A stretch of 64,000 nucleotides of DNA from Gonatopus flavifemur (GCA_018340375.1 JAFFJZ010000009.1:14276501-14340500), one strand, 5' to 3'. Counted from the stretch's first letter, positions 34,731 to 47,075 are shown. Notes: generated from the letters alone by a model not told the origin. Program-made: numbers and translations.

Positions 34731-36990
34731 TCAAGAAAATTTCCTTGGGGTCGTGTATACCGTGTGTATAGAGGAGGAGGAAGAAAGAACTAATATATTT
34801 TTTCTTTTCTCTCTTGCTCTTGACTCACCGTGGTGGGAAAGAAGAGTACACGTTAGGTACTTCTTTCCGAACAAAAAGGCAACGAGGTGATGGTTACTTC
34901 TGATGGTCCTCCTGTCTCTCTCTCTCTCTCTCTCTTTTGCACGAAGATCGGAGACGTGCCGGTTCACAATTAAATTTAACGCGATTTGAATGCCAAAAAT
35001 TAGTTGATTACACTGAATTCCACTGATTTTATTATAACAGGCAAGAAAACTGATTTTATTCGCGAATCTCGGTTGGAAGTATAGACTTATTCTACAAAGT
35101 CACGTTTCACTAAGTTGCAATCGTGACTAAGGCAAAAGGAATGATTTTTTTGAGAAACGTTGCGTTGAAAAAGATTATCGAAACATGAATTTCCTACAAA
35201 AGACGCCGTGGAACCTTCCAAAGGGACACACTTTTACGATTTATTGCGAACTTGAAGTATGTAATCGTCAACTTGGCCTCAATCGTATCCTCGTTTCTAC
35301 CCTCTTGCGGAAAAGGACGGACTTGTCTTCGCGTATGGAAAATCGGCTGTTCAACAAAACTTTCGCGTAACGAATCTCCCGATTTTTCATTGTCCGTCCT
35401 ATTTACGTGTTTTCCATCTGGGTGATGGAACACGCCAGATCCTGGCAAGAGGGGTTTTTCTGCCGACTCAACTGCCTGATCAGCAGTGATTAGTCAACTT
35501 GGTATTCGTGAAGAGAGAGAGAGACACGGGTATATGGGTACCGTGAACAAAGATAGCGAATTCGCGGGCCTCGAAAATATGCATCGATGTGGACATCGAT
35601 GCGAGCTCTGACCTAGATTTCTTTCTTCCTGCTCAGCGTTTTGTTTGAGCGTACATTTATTTCTTACATGCTATGGGTCGATATATGTATATGTTTAAAT
35701 ATATATTTTAAATAATGTTTGGGACCCGACTTCCCTTTGATTTGAAATAGTCCACGCACCGGAATACAGGCGGGAATAGGGGTTGTATTCTCCTGTATTC
35801 CGGGAGCGAGATTCATCGTCACGTAACAGCTGCGAGGTTTCAATTTTTTTGTAACATTCCTTCCTGCAGCAAGATTGAACGTTTTCAAACTCTTTTGCCA
35901 CGACAGTCTTGTTGAAACGGGATACATACTCATTGCCCTAAGGTTAAAAACAGATTTTCATTGCAAGAATTTCCAGGAAAAGAATATCAATGAGACTGAA
36001 TCTTAATCTCAATCTCTTTGAGAATCTCTTTTTCTTTCTCTTCTTCTCAGAGATTTGAGACTTCTTTATTTTTTCTTAATTTCATTTCCGAAATTCAAAA
36101 TTTAGGCTCTGTACATACCTAGATCATGTCTCAAAGAATCATTCCTGAAAATTTCAGATTCTTTTGATGGCTCCAATGTAAAGTATTTCGGTGCAAGAAA
36201 AATTGCTCCCATGGTAACTCTCGTATCCTCTCAAAGAATTGCATTTTATATCGTTTGAAACACAATTTAAGCCACGCAGAAGAATCATTGATCATATTTA
36301 ATATGATCAATTTGTCAAGTGTATAGGTGTCTCATCTCTGACATGAGCCTACTTAAGAGCATTCTGTTGACCCTGGAGTTACTAGATCTCTCTTACTCTC
36401 TACCCAGAATATTCGGGGGTAATTTAATAGAATGAAGGAAATCAATCAGCCAAATTTTCTTTTAGTACGGAAGAAAGTCTGACTGGTTGATTCATTTCAT
36501 GTTGTTCAATTACCTCCAAGTATTTTGAGTGAAGAAATGTAGTAATCCTGAGGTCTACGCGTTGGCCTTAAGACTTTATGCTAGCTAGTGTATAAAGACT
36601 TTGGAATGGACTATTTTTGCCTGAAATTTGTGGATGGGCAAAAGTAAATTATTGATAAAACAAAGTTTATTACATGTTTATACATGTATTGAGGTACAAA
36701 TAGTTATTTGTGGATTACAAAATTATTACAAAATGGCGGCACTTGACTGCCGTCAAGAACACGGGTTTTTAGAGAAGCTCACAAGATATCTTCAGTGATT
36801 TTAATCCTGCAATAAGAGAACAAAATTTTCCTCATAGTACATGAAAATATCTAGAGAATGTCGTACGGAATTCAGAAAATATTGATTTTTGGAAAAATAG
36901 CAAGCTTTTGAAGAAAAGAAGTAAATATTGTTGCAAAAAAATGACAGTTTCTCATGAATAACTTTCATAATTCTCATTATTTAGTCATCC
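34731..36990. other. no supported gene
   Basis: Contains a (TC)n run at about 34,913-34,936, a (GA)n run near 35,511-35,522 and a small hairpin (ccggaatacaggc/cctgtattccgg) at 35,759-35,803. Open frames are short and without motifs. The left side of the Transib element begins at 37,000. Confidence 0.5.
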
Positions 36991-37145
36991 GTACGACCGC
37001 ACAGTGGTTCGGAGGCGGCAAAAAATCATACAAGGGATATTTTTCAATCAAATCGGTTCACAGTCGGTAAAAATACTTTATATATTGTAATACAACATTT
37101 TTTTTCATCAAATAACTGTTTTAATAACGTAAATAAAATAAACGA

Positions 37146-37173
37146 ATAATAATAATGATAATAATAATAATAT
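37146..37173. repeat. (AAT)n microsatellite
   Basis: A run of about nine AAT/GAT units in the Transib 3' flank. Confidence 0.8.
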
Positions 37174-37199
37174 ACAATATGGCTACAAAAGTAAATTCA

Positions 37200-39003
37200 A
37201 TGCTTCTCCGCTGTGTGGCCTATCTCTCCTCTTTGGTTCAGGTCTCAAATTACTGATCACTGGATCGGAAGAAATCAGGATATTATGAAAAATATCCTCG
37301 TTTGTCAACACACGTGAACATTTTCTTGAATTATGTAATCTTCAAATTATGCAATGCAGCACTTTCCACAATATCGGCTCCGTGCATCAAAATTTTGTGC
37401 ACACTTGCTGGGAGGTAGTACCGAGGATATAAAGACACAGCTAGTTCTGCAGTCTCTTCCGTGTAACTTCTGAACTTTCCAACGTCAATTGGAAAATCAC
37501 AGGTGATCACTTCAAGAATGACTCCAAGTTTCTTAATGAATTCGACGCCAACTTTGGTTATCTCAGCTGTTCATTGTGGGTTGCTGAAAAACCTTCTTGA
37601 TGTATTACCACAATTAGTTGTTCCAGCTCCATGCTTCACAACGTCAACTTTGATTCCCAGCTTCTCCCAGAATTCTTCCTGTATGCGTTTCTGAGTCTTC
37701 TCATATTCAAAGCATGCTGTGGTTGATTTTCTCCGAACTTGAAAATTCAACCTGTAAACAATGTGGAGTATGTACTCCATAAATTTTATACGAGCATGTA
37801 ATGATGACATTCCGAACTTGAGAGCTTCTTCATCTGTGATTCTATTTTTGATTCTGGCGATATCATTCATTTGCGAAGGCTTTGCATGACAAACTAAACA
37901 ATTGCTCAATGATGTAGTGTTTGTTACAGCCTGGATTACTTTCCCATCGGCCATTGTAAAGTGCAGGATATAACTCACTTTGATAGTATGTAAACCATAT
38001 TTCATTTCGGTTTGTTTAAGTCCCTCTATTTCTTTGCCAACCCGAGCTTTTTCTGCTTTGCTCACTTCAGGCGTCTCTTTCTTATATTGGAATTGAAGGG
38101 CCCTGCAAAACCTTGTTGATGATGGGCGAAAGTTTTTCCAAACTTGCGCACTATCGACTGTGAGTATCATTCTTAGTGGTACCGTAGACGTCATGAACAA
38201 ATGAGCATCGGAAAATTTCTGCGTCGGTGTGCGTATGACTGCATGAATTCGTTCTGACCATAAGACCCATCAAAACCCCATTTTGAATGTAATATCAATT
38301 CTTGGTCATACAACTTTTGTATTTCATCGTCGGTTTTTGCTTCAAAAATTCTTTTAGTTGTGTGGTACAGCGAATCTTGAAGAGGAGCATTAGCAGATGA
38401 CTCGTTTATTGTTATATTATCAGGATAGCACTTTTTTTTTTATTGTGATACTTTCTGATAACTTGGAAAAATATCATGACCAATATTTTTTGATACTTCT
38501 TTGATAAAAAGATATTGATATTTTGTCAACCTGGCGTGAGTGATCAATGCTAACGCTGAGTCCGGATCCAACGCTGAATTACAGTCATCTTTTTTGGCTG
38601 AAGAGGCAGCTGCTCCAATAAGGTTTGACGAATATGAGTTCCTAAGCTCTTGCACCTTGTACCTCTTTGCTCTTCCATGGCAATCATCAAAATTTTTAGA
38701 AGGTCTACCTCGTTTGGGAGGAGAGTAAGATGAAGAGTTTGGTCCAGAGTTGGGAATCTTGACGATAAACTTACCATCCAACCAATCACTATATTTTTTG
38801 AGCACCTCTTTAAACCTTCTGTTGAATTGAGGCAAAAATCTTTTCCGAAATTCTGCATTTATTATATCAGTGTCACAATCTTCTATCAAGGGATACTTAT
38901 TACGAAGGAAGCGATTAAAAAAATAATCCTTATTCATTAAAACATCACACAAATCTTCATATAAAGCTTCGAAATTAATCATTATTATTGAAAATGAAGT
39001 CAC
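37200..39003 (-). pseudogene. Transib transposase (RAG1 relative), broken
   Basis: The N-terminal piece 39003-38440 has PPKRGRPSKNF and a region of helical repeats. About 38,300 reads WGFDGSYGQ, the first catalytic aspartate in a D-G-S-x-G context. The frame then shifts. 38200-37571 has RPSSTRFCRAL, CLVCHA, LHARIKFMEYILHIVYRL and GAGTTNCGNTSRRFF, the counterpart of the G-N-x-A-R-R segment of RAG1. After a stop the homology continues to about 37,200 with YPRYYLPASVHKILMHGADI, followed by more stops. The domain order is that of Transib/RAG1. The gene does not encode a full enzyme now. Confidence 0.8.
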
Positions 39004-39190
39004 TTCTCCGTATAAGAGTCAAATTTATCCACACACTGAATTAACACGCGATAAACTTTGCACACACTCTCCTAGATGATTTGAATAAACAGAAATAAAT
39101 GCATAGCCTGAGAAGAATTTGAATCCAATAATTATGAAAAATCGATTGACTCAAATCCGAAAGTGTTACGATTCAACAATAACAAATATG

Positions 39191-39429
39191 CACGGGAAAA
39201 AAGCAAGTCTATATCAGATGAAATTCGTCTAATGTAGACAGTTGAAAGTCGTAATCTATCGACAGACAATTCACGTGCTATCGTACACAATATTGGTATA
39301 TAACAGTCGAATGTCCATCAACTGGAGTTTAAATACTATGTACTTCACATTGGTCCTTGTCAACATTAAACAACCTGAAATTAGAAATGTGAATTTGGCT
39401 GAATTCAATAAACCTTTTTTTTCCGTGTG
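39191..39429. mobile_element. possible MITE with CACGG(G)AAAAAA ends inside Transib
   Basis: The left end CACGGGAAAAAAGC and the right end, inverted, CACACGGAAAAAAAAGG enclose 239 bp in the 5' leader of the Transib element. The ends match the CACnGAGAAAAA group, but word repetition inside is weak and no target duplication is clear. Confidence 0.4.
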
Positions 39430-40139
39430 AAGAAAAAAAATACAATATCGATATTCTCTGGTGCAATTCCTCCACCTCTGAATGAACACACTGTTCGCGA
39501 AATATTGAAAAATACAATTCTGCAGTACATAGTAATTGATAATAATTCGAGTATTCAAATTTCGACTCGGTAAACTTGCCTGGCCGACATGATATAAGTT
39601 TGAGACCACAGATTTCAAACTTCAAATCATCACTGCGTTCACATCTGACCGTATCTGGTCGTGATTTTGGTTTTCTCGTATTCCTGAGATGTAAAACTAA
39701 CGAAAAATTGTCGGCAGAACGTGTAGGCGAGTGTAGCTTTTTTTGTATGCCTAAAAAAACCAAAGAATTTCTAATTTTTCTCCAGTTTTTGAAAGTTGAA
39801 ATTTGGTATGTTCCCGTAACGCTCAGGAGAGATTTGATTGCTTTTTCATATCTTGATATATGCCTGGAAACAGTCATGAAGTATGCAAGGGCCTTGTTCA
39901 TACCAAAGAAAATAACGTTCGACTGAATATCGCTCTAAAAAAATAAGATCAAAGGGTTCGGCTACAAGGCCTCATTTAAGCCTCCACCAACGCATCTGTT
40001 GTCCGCGGTAATGGGTTTTTTTGCTCCAAATATTAAAGAATAACTATTCAACTACAAAAAAAATCACACAGCATACACAAAAACTCAAATATGATTTTTC
40101 GATTTTTTGCCGCGTTCAACGTGGAATGGAACCACTGTG

Positions 40140-40748
40140 CACCGCGCAGTGTCTTATTTTGCTGATCCGCGCATCGTCCGCGATTACGATTAAGCTTACG
40201 CGAGTTCGTGTTGACAACCTTATGTTTCTTGCATTTATGATTACATGAGTTCCGTGCAGAGTGTAAACAAGCAATTAATCAGAATCCCGCACATCAGAAT
40301 ATAGAATTCTTTGTTACCCCTCATAGGAATGATAGTAAAAAGTGACTTTTCACCAACTTTGTCATTATATGTTCCGGAATTACACGCAGTAATATATCTT
40401 GTATCCCCACATATCATTGCACTGTTTTTTCTTCAGAAAAATATGATTACACTTCAAATTATCAAACTGGTAAGTGTGATGATCAATCAAGATTGAAATG
40501 GTATCTTCATCCATAGTTGAATCTTATTATATCACATTTTTGTAATAATTATTTAGATATACCAGAGTATTTGATGATCAATGAATAACCTCAACCTTAT
40601 GTTCCATGATTTCTACTGTTATTAGGTATGGCAACTTCAATAAAAGCAATGAGATACGAAATTGACTTTAAACACCGAACTCCGGAATATGTAATTTACT
40701 CTTGTTCTGCTTGTAGAATTAGATGTATTCTAATGGAATGAGAAATAA
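40140..40748. other. 5' flank of the hAT gene, no gene seen
   Basis: AT-rich sequence. A left hAT terminus (expected TAGGGATGGGC) is not visible here. Confidence 0.45.
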
Positions 40749-41135
40749 ATGATCAAGATTAGTCCAACAAGGAAAAAGAGCAGCGTGTGGAAATACTTCA
40801 CTAAAGACGAAGATGATTTCAATTCCGCACATTGTAAAATATGCACCAGATTTTTCAGACATGATGGGAATACTTCGAATTTGATGCAACATCTTGACAG
40901 AAAACACAAGAATCATTTAGATACCTTTGTCGAAGAACGTACATTGACAAACAGCCTTGTTGAAAATGGAAATGCTTCTATTATCAATGACTCTACTTCA
41001 GAACAATCTTGGGCGCAAAACAGTCTTACACAAGATTCTCTTCCACAAGATCAAAATAAAAACTTCATATCCGATAACCCTGAACATAAGATTCAATCAC
41101 CAAAGATGAGTTCTTCGTTCCCTCATTTTACATAG
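40749..41135 (+). pseudogene. hAT transposase part 1: BED zinc finger
   Basis: 128 codons starting MIKISPTRKKSSVWKYF. The BED finger is complete: W..F at the start, CKICTRFFRHDGNTSNLMQH, then H-x4-H (residues about 30-55). A serine/glutamine-rich linker follows, then a stop after PHFT. The DNA-binding domain belongs with the catalytic parts at 46.5 and 54.7 kb, from which it is separated by the inverted-repeat element. Confidence 0.85.
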
Positions 41136-41503
41136 TTTGAAAAATACAAATGATTAGGATTACTCATGAATCTGAATTTTCATCCATGAAATTCACAATT
41201 TCTCAAGTATTCAATTCGAATTGTTCCCACTCCAGGTTGATTTGCATCTTGTTAATGAACTTTGAATCGTTTAGGAGAATAAACTTGTCACTGAATGAAA
41301 AAAATCAAATCATATGTGTCTATATTTTGCATAGAATATCCAGTTAATATATTTCATTGCAATGAAATCAATTCTGATACATTGTCAGTGATTTTTTTTT
41401 CACACTCAATGCAGACAGATTCTAAAAAACAATCACTGAGAATAGAATGTGGTTATGTTATTGATGGAAATTATCCAGTATCATTTCATTGATGAGTATT
41501 GAC
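41136..41503. other. hAT linker or intron remnant
   Basis: AT-rich, without domain signals, between the BED part and the inserted element. Confidence 0.4.
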
Positions 41504-42449
41504 ATCCCTGGTTGGAATAAACGATTGATTCTGACCAAATCTGATTGAATGAATAGTACGTACTTTGGAGCATCAATATTTGACGATTGGGCCTCAATCA
41601 GAATTGGTCGGATTTAATCAGAACTAATAGACATGCTTTGATGAATGGTACTGAATCAGGGACATACAGGTGAAACAAGGGACACTTCTTCACAGGGAAA
41701 TGGGGGAAAAAAACGTAATCAGATCGAATGCGGTTTGAACTCATTCAAGTTTCTCGATTCAATAGTCATTTAAACATTTCGATTTTCGCATGATATTTGA
41801 TAGGATTCAATGGTCGTTTCACTGATTGCAATCCAATCAGAATCAAATGGTGGATTGGAAATAGAAAAATCGGAGATTATATTGATTGGGAATTAATACG
41901 GAAATCAACGGATGGACGAATGGGGATGAATCGGCATTTGCCCAGTAATGTTGAAACGCAATAGACAATGAGATTGAATAGGAGAAAGAACAATATAAAC
42001 GGGGGATGGTGGCAATGAGAAATGAATGAGATTGAATCAGAACATTGTGCAGTCGATATCCCGATTGAATACAATTGGATTCATTGAGCATGCCAACCAA
42101 TCAACCAATATAAATACTTGAGAATCAATCGGTGAATGTACGGAGTTGAGGAATCGCAATGAATAGGGAATTTGAACGTTGTGAGCGAATTTGATTCATT
42201 GAAAGTTTTTCCAGTTAAAAATATTGTCAAAGGGCTGTACATCGGAATCAGATTCATTAGGAGAATAGCTGATTGGATTCTACAGTATTCAGTGATTCAT
42301 GATACGATTGAGACTCAAAAACTCACTGTAATACTGATATGCAATTTTTCATTTTTTCAAGGTAGATTCAACTGAGGTTGAAAGTATTCACCCAGTCGGA
42401 GTCAATGAGAGTTTTGCTAATTCTAAATCTCTCTGAGCGAGTGAGATTC

Positions 42450-43860
42450 CATCAGGAATGGGCTCTGTTTCTCAATTGGTTTCGATATGATAATGAACGA
42501 TTGAATGCTATAATATTCAATGAATTGCACAATTGACTGCATCGGATTCAATAGGGATGTAGCCGATTCAAAAAATCTGTAGGCGACTGGAATTCTATCA
42601 GAAATAGGCGCTACTACTCAATCGGATTTGGTAAGAACATGACCAATAGCATTCTATAGTATTTAATGATTTACATTACGATACGGGATGGAAATCACGC
42701 TCAGCCGCTGATATACAAGGTGCACTACTGCAAGTGAGTTGTACACAGGAATCGCCTCATTTACCCAGTCGGATTCAATGAGCGTTCAGTCAATGTGAAA
42801 CATCTGGAACCAAGTGGACCTTTATCAGTGTAGGATCTACTACACAATCGGATTCGGTAGTGGTATGACCGATGACATTCTATCGTATTCTTTGAGCCGT
42901 ATCACGGTATGAAATGCAAACCACACTGAGACGCTAATATACGAGGTACACTATTCTGAGTGTTTCGCGAACAGCAATCTCACGATTGACCCAATGGGAT
43001 ATAATGGGGGCCGAGCTGATTCTAAACAATTGTAGGCGAATGAAATTTTCCCAGAGATCGGGTCTACTACTCAATCGGATCCAATAGGGATATGACCGAC
43101 TGGATTCTATCGTACTCATCAAGTTATATTAAGATGTGGAATGGGAAGCATACCGAAACACTGATTATGCAAATGGTACTATTCACAATGAGCTATAAAG
43201 AGGAATCGCACGACTGACCCAGGTGGATCCAATGGGGGTTTAACCGATCCAAAACATTTTTTTGTGAATCAAACTTCTTCAGAGACAGACTCTAGTACTG
43301 AACCGGATTCGCTACGGGTACGATGGATTGGATTCTATCGTAATCAATGAGTCATATGACGATACACAATGATATCACGCCAAAACATGGTTTTGCAAAT
43401 TACACTATTCAAAATGAGTTGTAAAAAGAAATCGCACAACTGACCCAATCGGATCCAATGGGCAATTAGCCGATTCACAACATCTGTTTGCGAATAAAAT
43501 TTCATCAAAGATAGACTGTACTACTCAATCGGATTCGATAGAGACATGACCAATTGAATTCTATAGTATTCTATAGTTCACTGGTTCATATCACGATAGA
43601 GGATGGGAATTATACTGAGCTGCTGATATACAAGGTATACTATTGCAACTAAGTTGTAAACAGGAATCGCCCAATTGACTCAATCGGATTCAATGGAGGT
43701 TTAGTCGACTCAGAAAATCTGTAGACGAATGAAATCCTATTAAAAAGAGGTTCTACTACTCAATCGGATCCGATCATGGTATAGCCGATTGGATTGTATC
43801 TTATCCAATTAGTCATATCAATATACGAAATCTAAACCACACTGAACACCCTAAAAAGTA
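42450..43860. repeat. ~228-bp tandem satellite
   Basis: A landmark (cacactgag.cgctaatatac.a..gta.actattc) recurs at about 42,695, 42,920, 43,148, 43,374, 43,607 and 43,833, giving a period near 228 bp. Units contain actactcaatcggat and tgacc(c/t)aatcggattcaatggg segments and are 70-85% alike by eye. A decayed unit with a deletion lies further left. Mariner D abuts the last unit. Confidence 0.8.
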
Positions 43861-44742
43861 TTATATACTTTCTGATCAAAAAGTAGGCGGAATTCTCTAT
43901 TCAAACAAACCGCGTTTGAGATATTGTCGGAATCTTTTGTTTTCCATGTTATTTCATCTGTTATGTAGCGCTCAAATGTCTGTTTGCGCCTCATTCGTCA
44001 GAAGTTGGTGCGTGTTGCCTTGTAAACGAGTCAGTGTTTGTTGTGGTCTGCGAATTTCGCAATGTCGAATTCGGTTGAGTAAAGAGTTTGTCTAACATTT
44101 TGTGTTTTTAACAAAATTTCATGTGCGGAAGCGTTGAAGATGTTAACAGAAACCTACGGGGACTCGATGATGTCGAAAACACAAGCGTACGAGTGGTACA
44201 AAGAGTTTAAAGCAGGTCGTATTGTGGTTGATGATTTGCCTCGTTCCGGTCGTCCATCCGGAAATATTGATAAAATTAAAGAAATCGTCCTCGCAAATCG
44301 TCGTGTGAGCATTAGGGAGATAGCATTCGATCTTGGTGTCTCGTTCGGATCGGTGCAGAACGTTATGCACAACATTTTGGCCATGAGACGAGTTGAATCA
44401 CGGCTTGTGCCGAGAGTGTTGAGTTTGTTGCAGAAACAGCATGGCATTGATGTTGCTAAACAAATGCTTTCTTTGGGCCAAAATGTTATCGAAGGCATCA
44501 TTACCGGTGACGAAACATGGGTCTATGAATATGACATCGAAACTACCCAACAATCATCGGAATGGCGCTTTTCAGATGATTCAAAACCTAAAAAACCGCG
44601 ACAGAGTCGATCTAAAATCAAGGTTTTGTTGACTGTTTTCTTTGATTGCCGTGGTGTGGTCCACTCCGAATTTCTCCCACCAGGTCAGACAGTGAATAAG
44701 GAATATTACGTGAGCGTATTGAAGCGTTTGAGGGAAAACGTA
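43861..44742 (+). mobile_element. mariner D, 3'-truncated
   Basis: The 5' end reads TTATATACTTTCTGATCAAAAAGT and abuts the last satellite unit. Transposase similarity ends after KRLRENV at about 44,742. No 3' TIR follows. The sequence differs clearly from copies A-C. Confidence 0.75.
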
Positions 44743-44796
44743 AGTGATTTATTACCATCAACATGCAGATATGTTATGATTTCATTGAATCAATAA
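44062..44796 (+). pseudogene. mariner transposase N-terminal half
   Basis: The original start is ATG 44062 (MSNSVE), followed by a TAA at 44080-44082. The frame reopens and an internal ATG at 44134 begins the long ORF. HTH regions (MMSKTQAYEWYKEFKAGR; SIREIAFDLGVSFGSVQNVM), RLVPRVLSLL, GDETWVYEYD with the first catalytic D, and SEFLPPGQTVNKEYY are present. The second and third aspartates are lost by truncation, and the last about 20 residues are foreign. The protein is non-functional. Confidence 0.9.
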
Positions 44797-44914
44797 TCGA
44801 ATCGATATTCGTGGATCTTCTGTGCTTTCTAGCACGGAAAGAAATAGTTGAATTTACTATGTGATCATTTTGCCCGAGGAACATACTGAGTTTCCAATGG
44901 AAGTCACTGCGGAA

Positions 44915-45074
44915 CAGAGCTGCCAGATAGGTATTCCCGCAGAGCGGAAGTGTACCCTACTATCGTCCCGTGTATGTAAGTTACATGTGTGTAAAGGTTC
45001 CGAGTGGTGGTGAGAATATGAACGATAGTAGGGGTACTATTCCCCTGAACGGCAATGCCCACCTGGCAGCTCTG
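44915..45074. mobile_element. hAT MITE, same family as 21,375-21,543
   Basis: Termini are CAGAGCTGCCAG and, inverted, CAGAGCTGCCAGGTGGGCA. The exact 8-bp duplication CTGCGGAA lies at 44907-44914 and 45075-45082. The arms are imperfect. The ends match the CAGTGCTGCCAG element at 21,375 but the interior differs. Confidence 0.9.
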
Positions 45075-45221
45075 CTGCGGAACATTGAAAATTTGATTGC
45101 ACGTCCATTCGCTCCGCGAAGTAATACAAAAGGAGTGTCATCATCCACACGCGACAGTCACCGATGAATCACGTGGCTTCTCCGTGGAATAAAGGGAGAA
45201 GAAAGGGAGCAGTGGATACAG

Positions 45222-45330
45222 CGTGGTACGACGAACAGGCAGCGCAGAAGTAACGGAGGAATTTCCAGGCCGTGTTTTTGTGCGGACATTTCTCCGTTGC
45301 CTCCGCGCTGCTTCTCCGTCGTACCACCAT
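45222..45330. repeat. small foldback
   Basis: gtggtacgacgaacaggcag at the left and the inverted gtggtacgacggagaagcag at the right form about 35-bp imperfect arms around a cggaggaa-rich centre. Confidence 0.6.
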
Positions 45331-46070
45331 TCAAATCGCAGCAAAACGTTTGTGGGATCTTGGTTGTCAATCCCGATCCGAATCATGAAAAAACGTATTG
45401 GATCTGTTGGAGAGGCCCTGCGTTGCCCTGTGAATCCACTCATGGATTCCAATCCAATTTGGTCTAAATTAACCGGCCACTTGCTCATTGGAACTCCCCA
45501 ATGAATCAGCGAAACACCTATTGAATCCTATTGGGATGACTATGTGAATATCACTGAGCATCCAACCCAAAACCATGTAACAACTCACATTGATTCTCAT
45601 TGAGTTCTTCCGTCATCACACAGATTCAGTATGTGATATTTTACCATTCAAATGCAGATGGAGTCTCATTCATCGAATGATTGAATGCCTCATTGAACCC
45701 ATTCAAATCGCAGCAAAACGTTTGTGGGATTTTGCTTGTTAATCACGATCCGAATCATGAAAAAACCTGTAGGATCCGATTGAGAGGCCCTGTGTTGTTC
45801 TGTGAATCCGCTCATAGATTCCAATTCAATTTGGTCTAACTTAACCGGCCACTTGCTGATTGGAACTCCTCAATGAATCAGCGAAACACCTATTAAATCC
45901 TATTGGGATGACTATGTCAATATCACTGACCATGAAACCCAAACCCATGTGCCAACGCGGATTCATTCTCATTAAGTTTATTCGTTATCACCCGGATTCA
46001 GTACATGATACCCAACTGTCAAAATGCTGATACAATCTCATTGGATAAGATTCTCAAATGCCTGAATCGA
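45328..46070. repeat. 372-bp direct tandem duplication
   Basis: cattcaaatcgcagcaaaac starts copies at 45,328 and 45,700. Both continue with gatccgaatcatgaaaaaac, ccggccacttgct and tattgggatgactatgt in the same order. They are roughly 85-90% alike by eye. Confidence 0.85.
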
Positions 46071-46522
46071 TTGCGATTCAGTGTAATCGAAGCTTATCGT
46101 TCACATACACATTGGAGCCTATTCAATCCATCAGTCATACTCGCTTCTTTTCCTATTCATGGATAGGACAGTCCATGGCAGTGATCCGATTGGATTCAAT
46201 CAGCATTTCGACTGCACAATGTTCTGATTCATTCCGATTAGTCGATTGATCAATGGTATTTGGTCGGGATCAATCGTTTTTTTTAACCAGGGATAGTTTG
46301 ATGTGAAATTTCATTTCGACAGACTGGAAGGAGCCTCAAAATCACCAACAATGCTATAACTAACACGTTTAACAGAATATCTTCATTTTCTGGTAATTTA
46401 TATGTTCCCTATTCAATAGTCTCAATATATACTTCCTGCACCTAATGATCATATTATACCAATGACAATTTTAATGTTTCTATGTATCTTTTGGTTTCTT
46501 AGTAAAAGGATCCGCATCATCA

Positions 46523-47075
46523 GTGATCACTCAGTACACTATGTGCATGATTTGTGTTGATAATATGCCACTTCCTACAGTTGAAAATAAAGGCTTTAAG
46601 AAGTTCATGCGAAAAGTTGTTCCTTTATATACAGTGCCATCAAGAAAAACCATCACCACATTGATTGAAAATAAATATGATATATTGAGTTCAAAATTTA
46701 AGAGAAAATTATCATCCAAAGAGGTATGCGTCACAGCCGATGTATGAACGGACATGGCTATGAAAAGGTATATTGGAGTCACCGTACATTACATGGAAAA
46801 TAATTTTATTCTCAATAATAGAATAATTGGAACGGTACCCCTAGATGAAAGACATACGGCTGATAACCTCGGTAAAACCTTAATACAAATATGTGAAGGT
46901 TGGGGAATTGAAATCAGCAACGTAAAATTGATCGTTACCGACAATGCTTCCAATATAGTCAAAGCAGTAGTTGATCATTTTGGTAAAAATAAACATATTG
47001 GATGTTTTGCGCATACTTTGGCGTTATTTTATCCGGCTGCTGTTGATGCAACATCTGAATTGAAGGATTCATTAT
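46523..47075 (+). pseudogene. hAT transposase part 2
   Basis: Probably an exon starting after the acceptor TTTCTTAG near 46,501. It reads MICVDNMPLPTVENKGF, PLYTVPSRKTITT and then CVTADV. A TGA at 46745-46747 replaces the conserved tryptophan of the D-I-W-T-D motif. Then come VTDNASNIVKAV and CFAHTLALF, the RNase H-like core motifs of hAT enzymes. The frame ends at the BEL insertion site ATTAT 47071-47075. Confidence 0.88.

Larger units (their letters stand above)
37000..40139 (-). mobile_element. Transib element with CACAGTGGTTC ends
   Basis: The left end CACAGTGGTTCGGAGGCGG and the right end, inverted, CACAGTGGTTCCATTCCACG share the CAC-AGTG heptamer-like start typical of Transib TIRs. Each is followed by gcggcaaaaaatc. 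Flanks GACCG (36995-36999) and CACCG (40140-40144) agree at four of five bases, consistent with a 5-bp duplication. The gene inside is a RAG1-core relative and is broken. Confidence 0.8.
41504..46294. mobile_element. 4.8-kb inverted-repeat element full of satellite repeats, inside hAT
   Basis: The left end ATCCCTGGTTGGAATAAACG and the right end, inverted, ATCCCTGGTTAAAAAAAACG continue inverted for about 35 bp (acgattgat(t/c)(c/t)..gaccaaat). A second internal pair (ttctgatt..tgcacaatg) lies at about 42,030-42,075 and 46,200-46,235. The interior is non-coding: diverged cc(g/c)attggattcaat motifs, a ~228-bp array and a 372-bp duplication. A mariner fragment and a hAT MITE are nested in it. No convincing target duplication was found. 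The hAT homology stops to its left and resumes to its right. Confidence 0.65.

Noticed and set aside
35759..35803. Hairpin resembling a terminator or small RNA
   Set aside because: A 12-13-bp stem alone in AT-rich eukaryotic DNA is weak evidence, and no conserved context supports it.
35194..35933. Pair of ORFs that might be an endogenous gene
   Set aside because: Short, on overlapping frames, no domain motif, and no splice signals that join them.
39271..39926. Long overlapping ORFs (115-190 codons) on both strands in the Transib leader
   Set aside because: The frames mirror each other on opposite strands and lack motifs. One strand probably opens by chance from the other's composition.
45141..45504. 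Antiparallel ORFs of 70-115 codons
   Set aside because: They overlie a small foldback and the 372-bp duplication, so they are repeat-derived.
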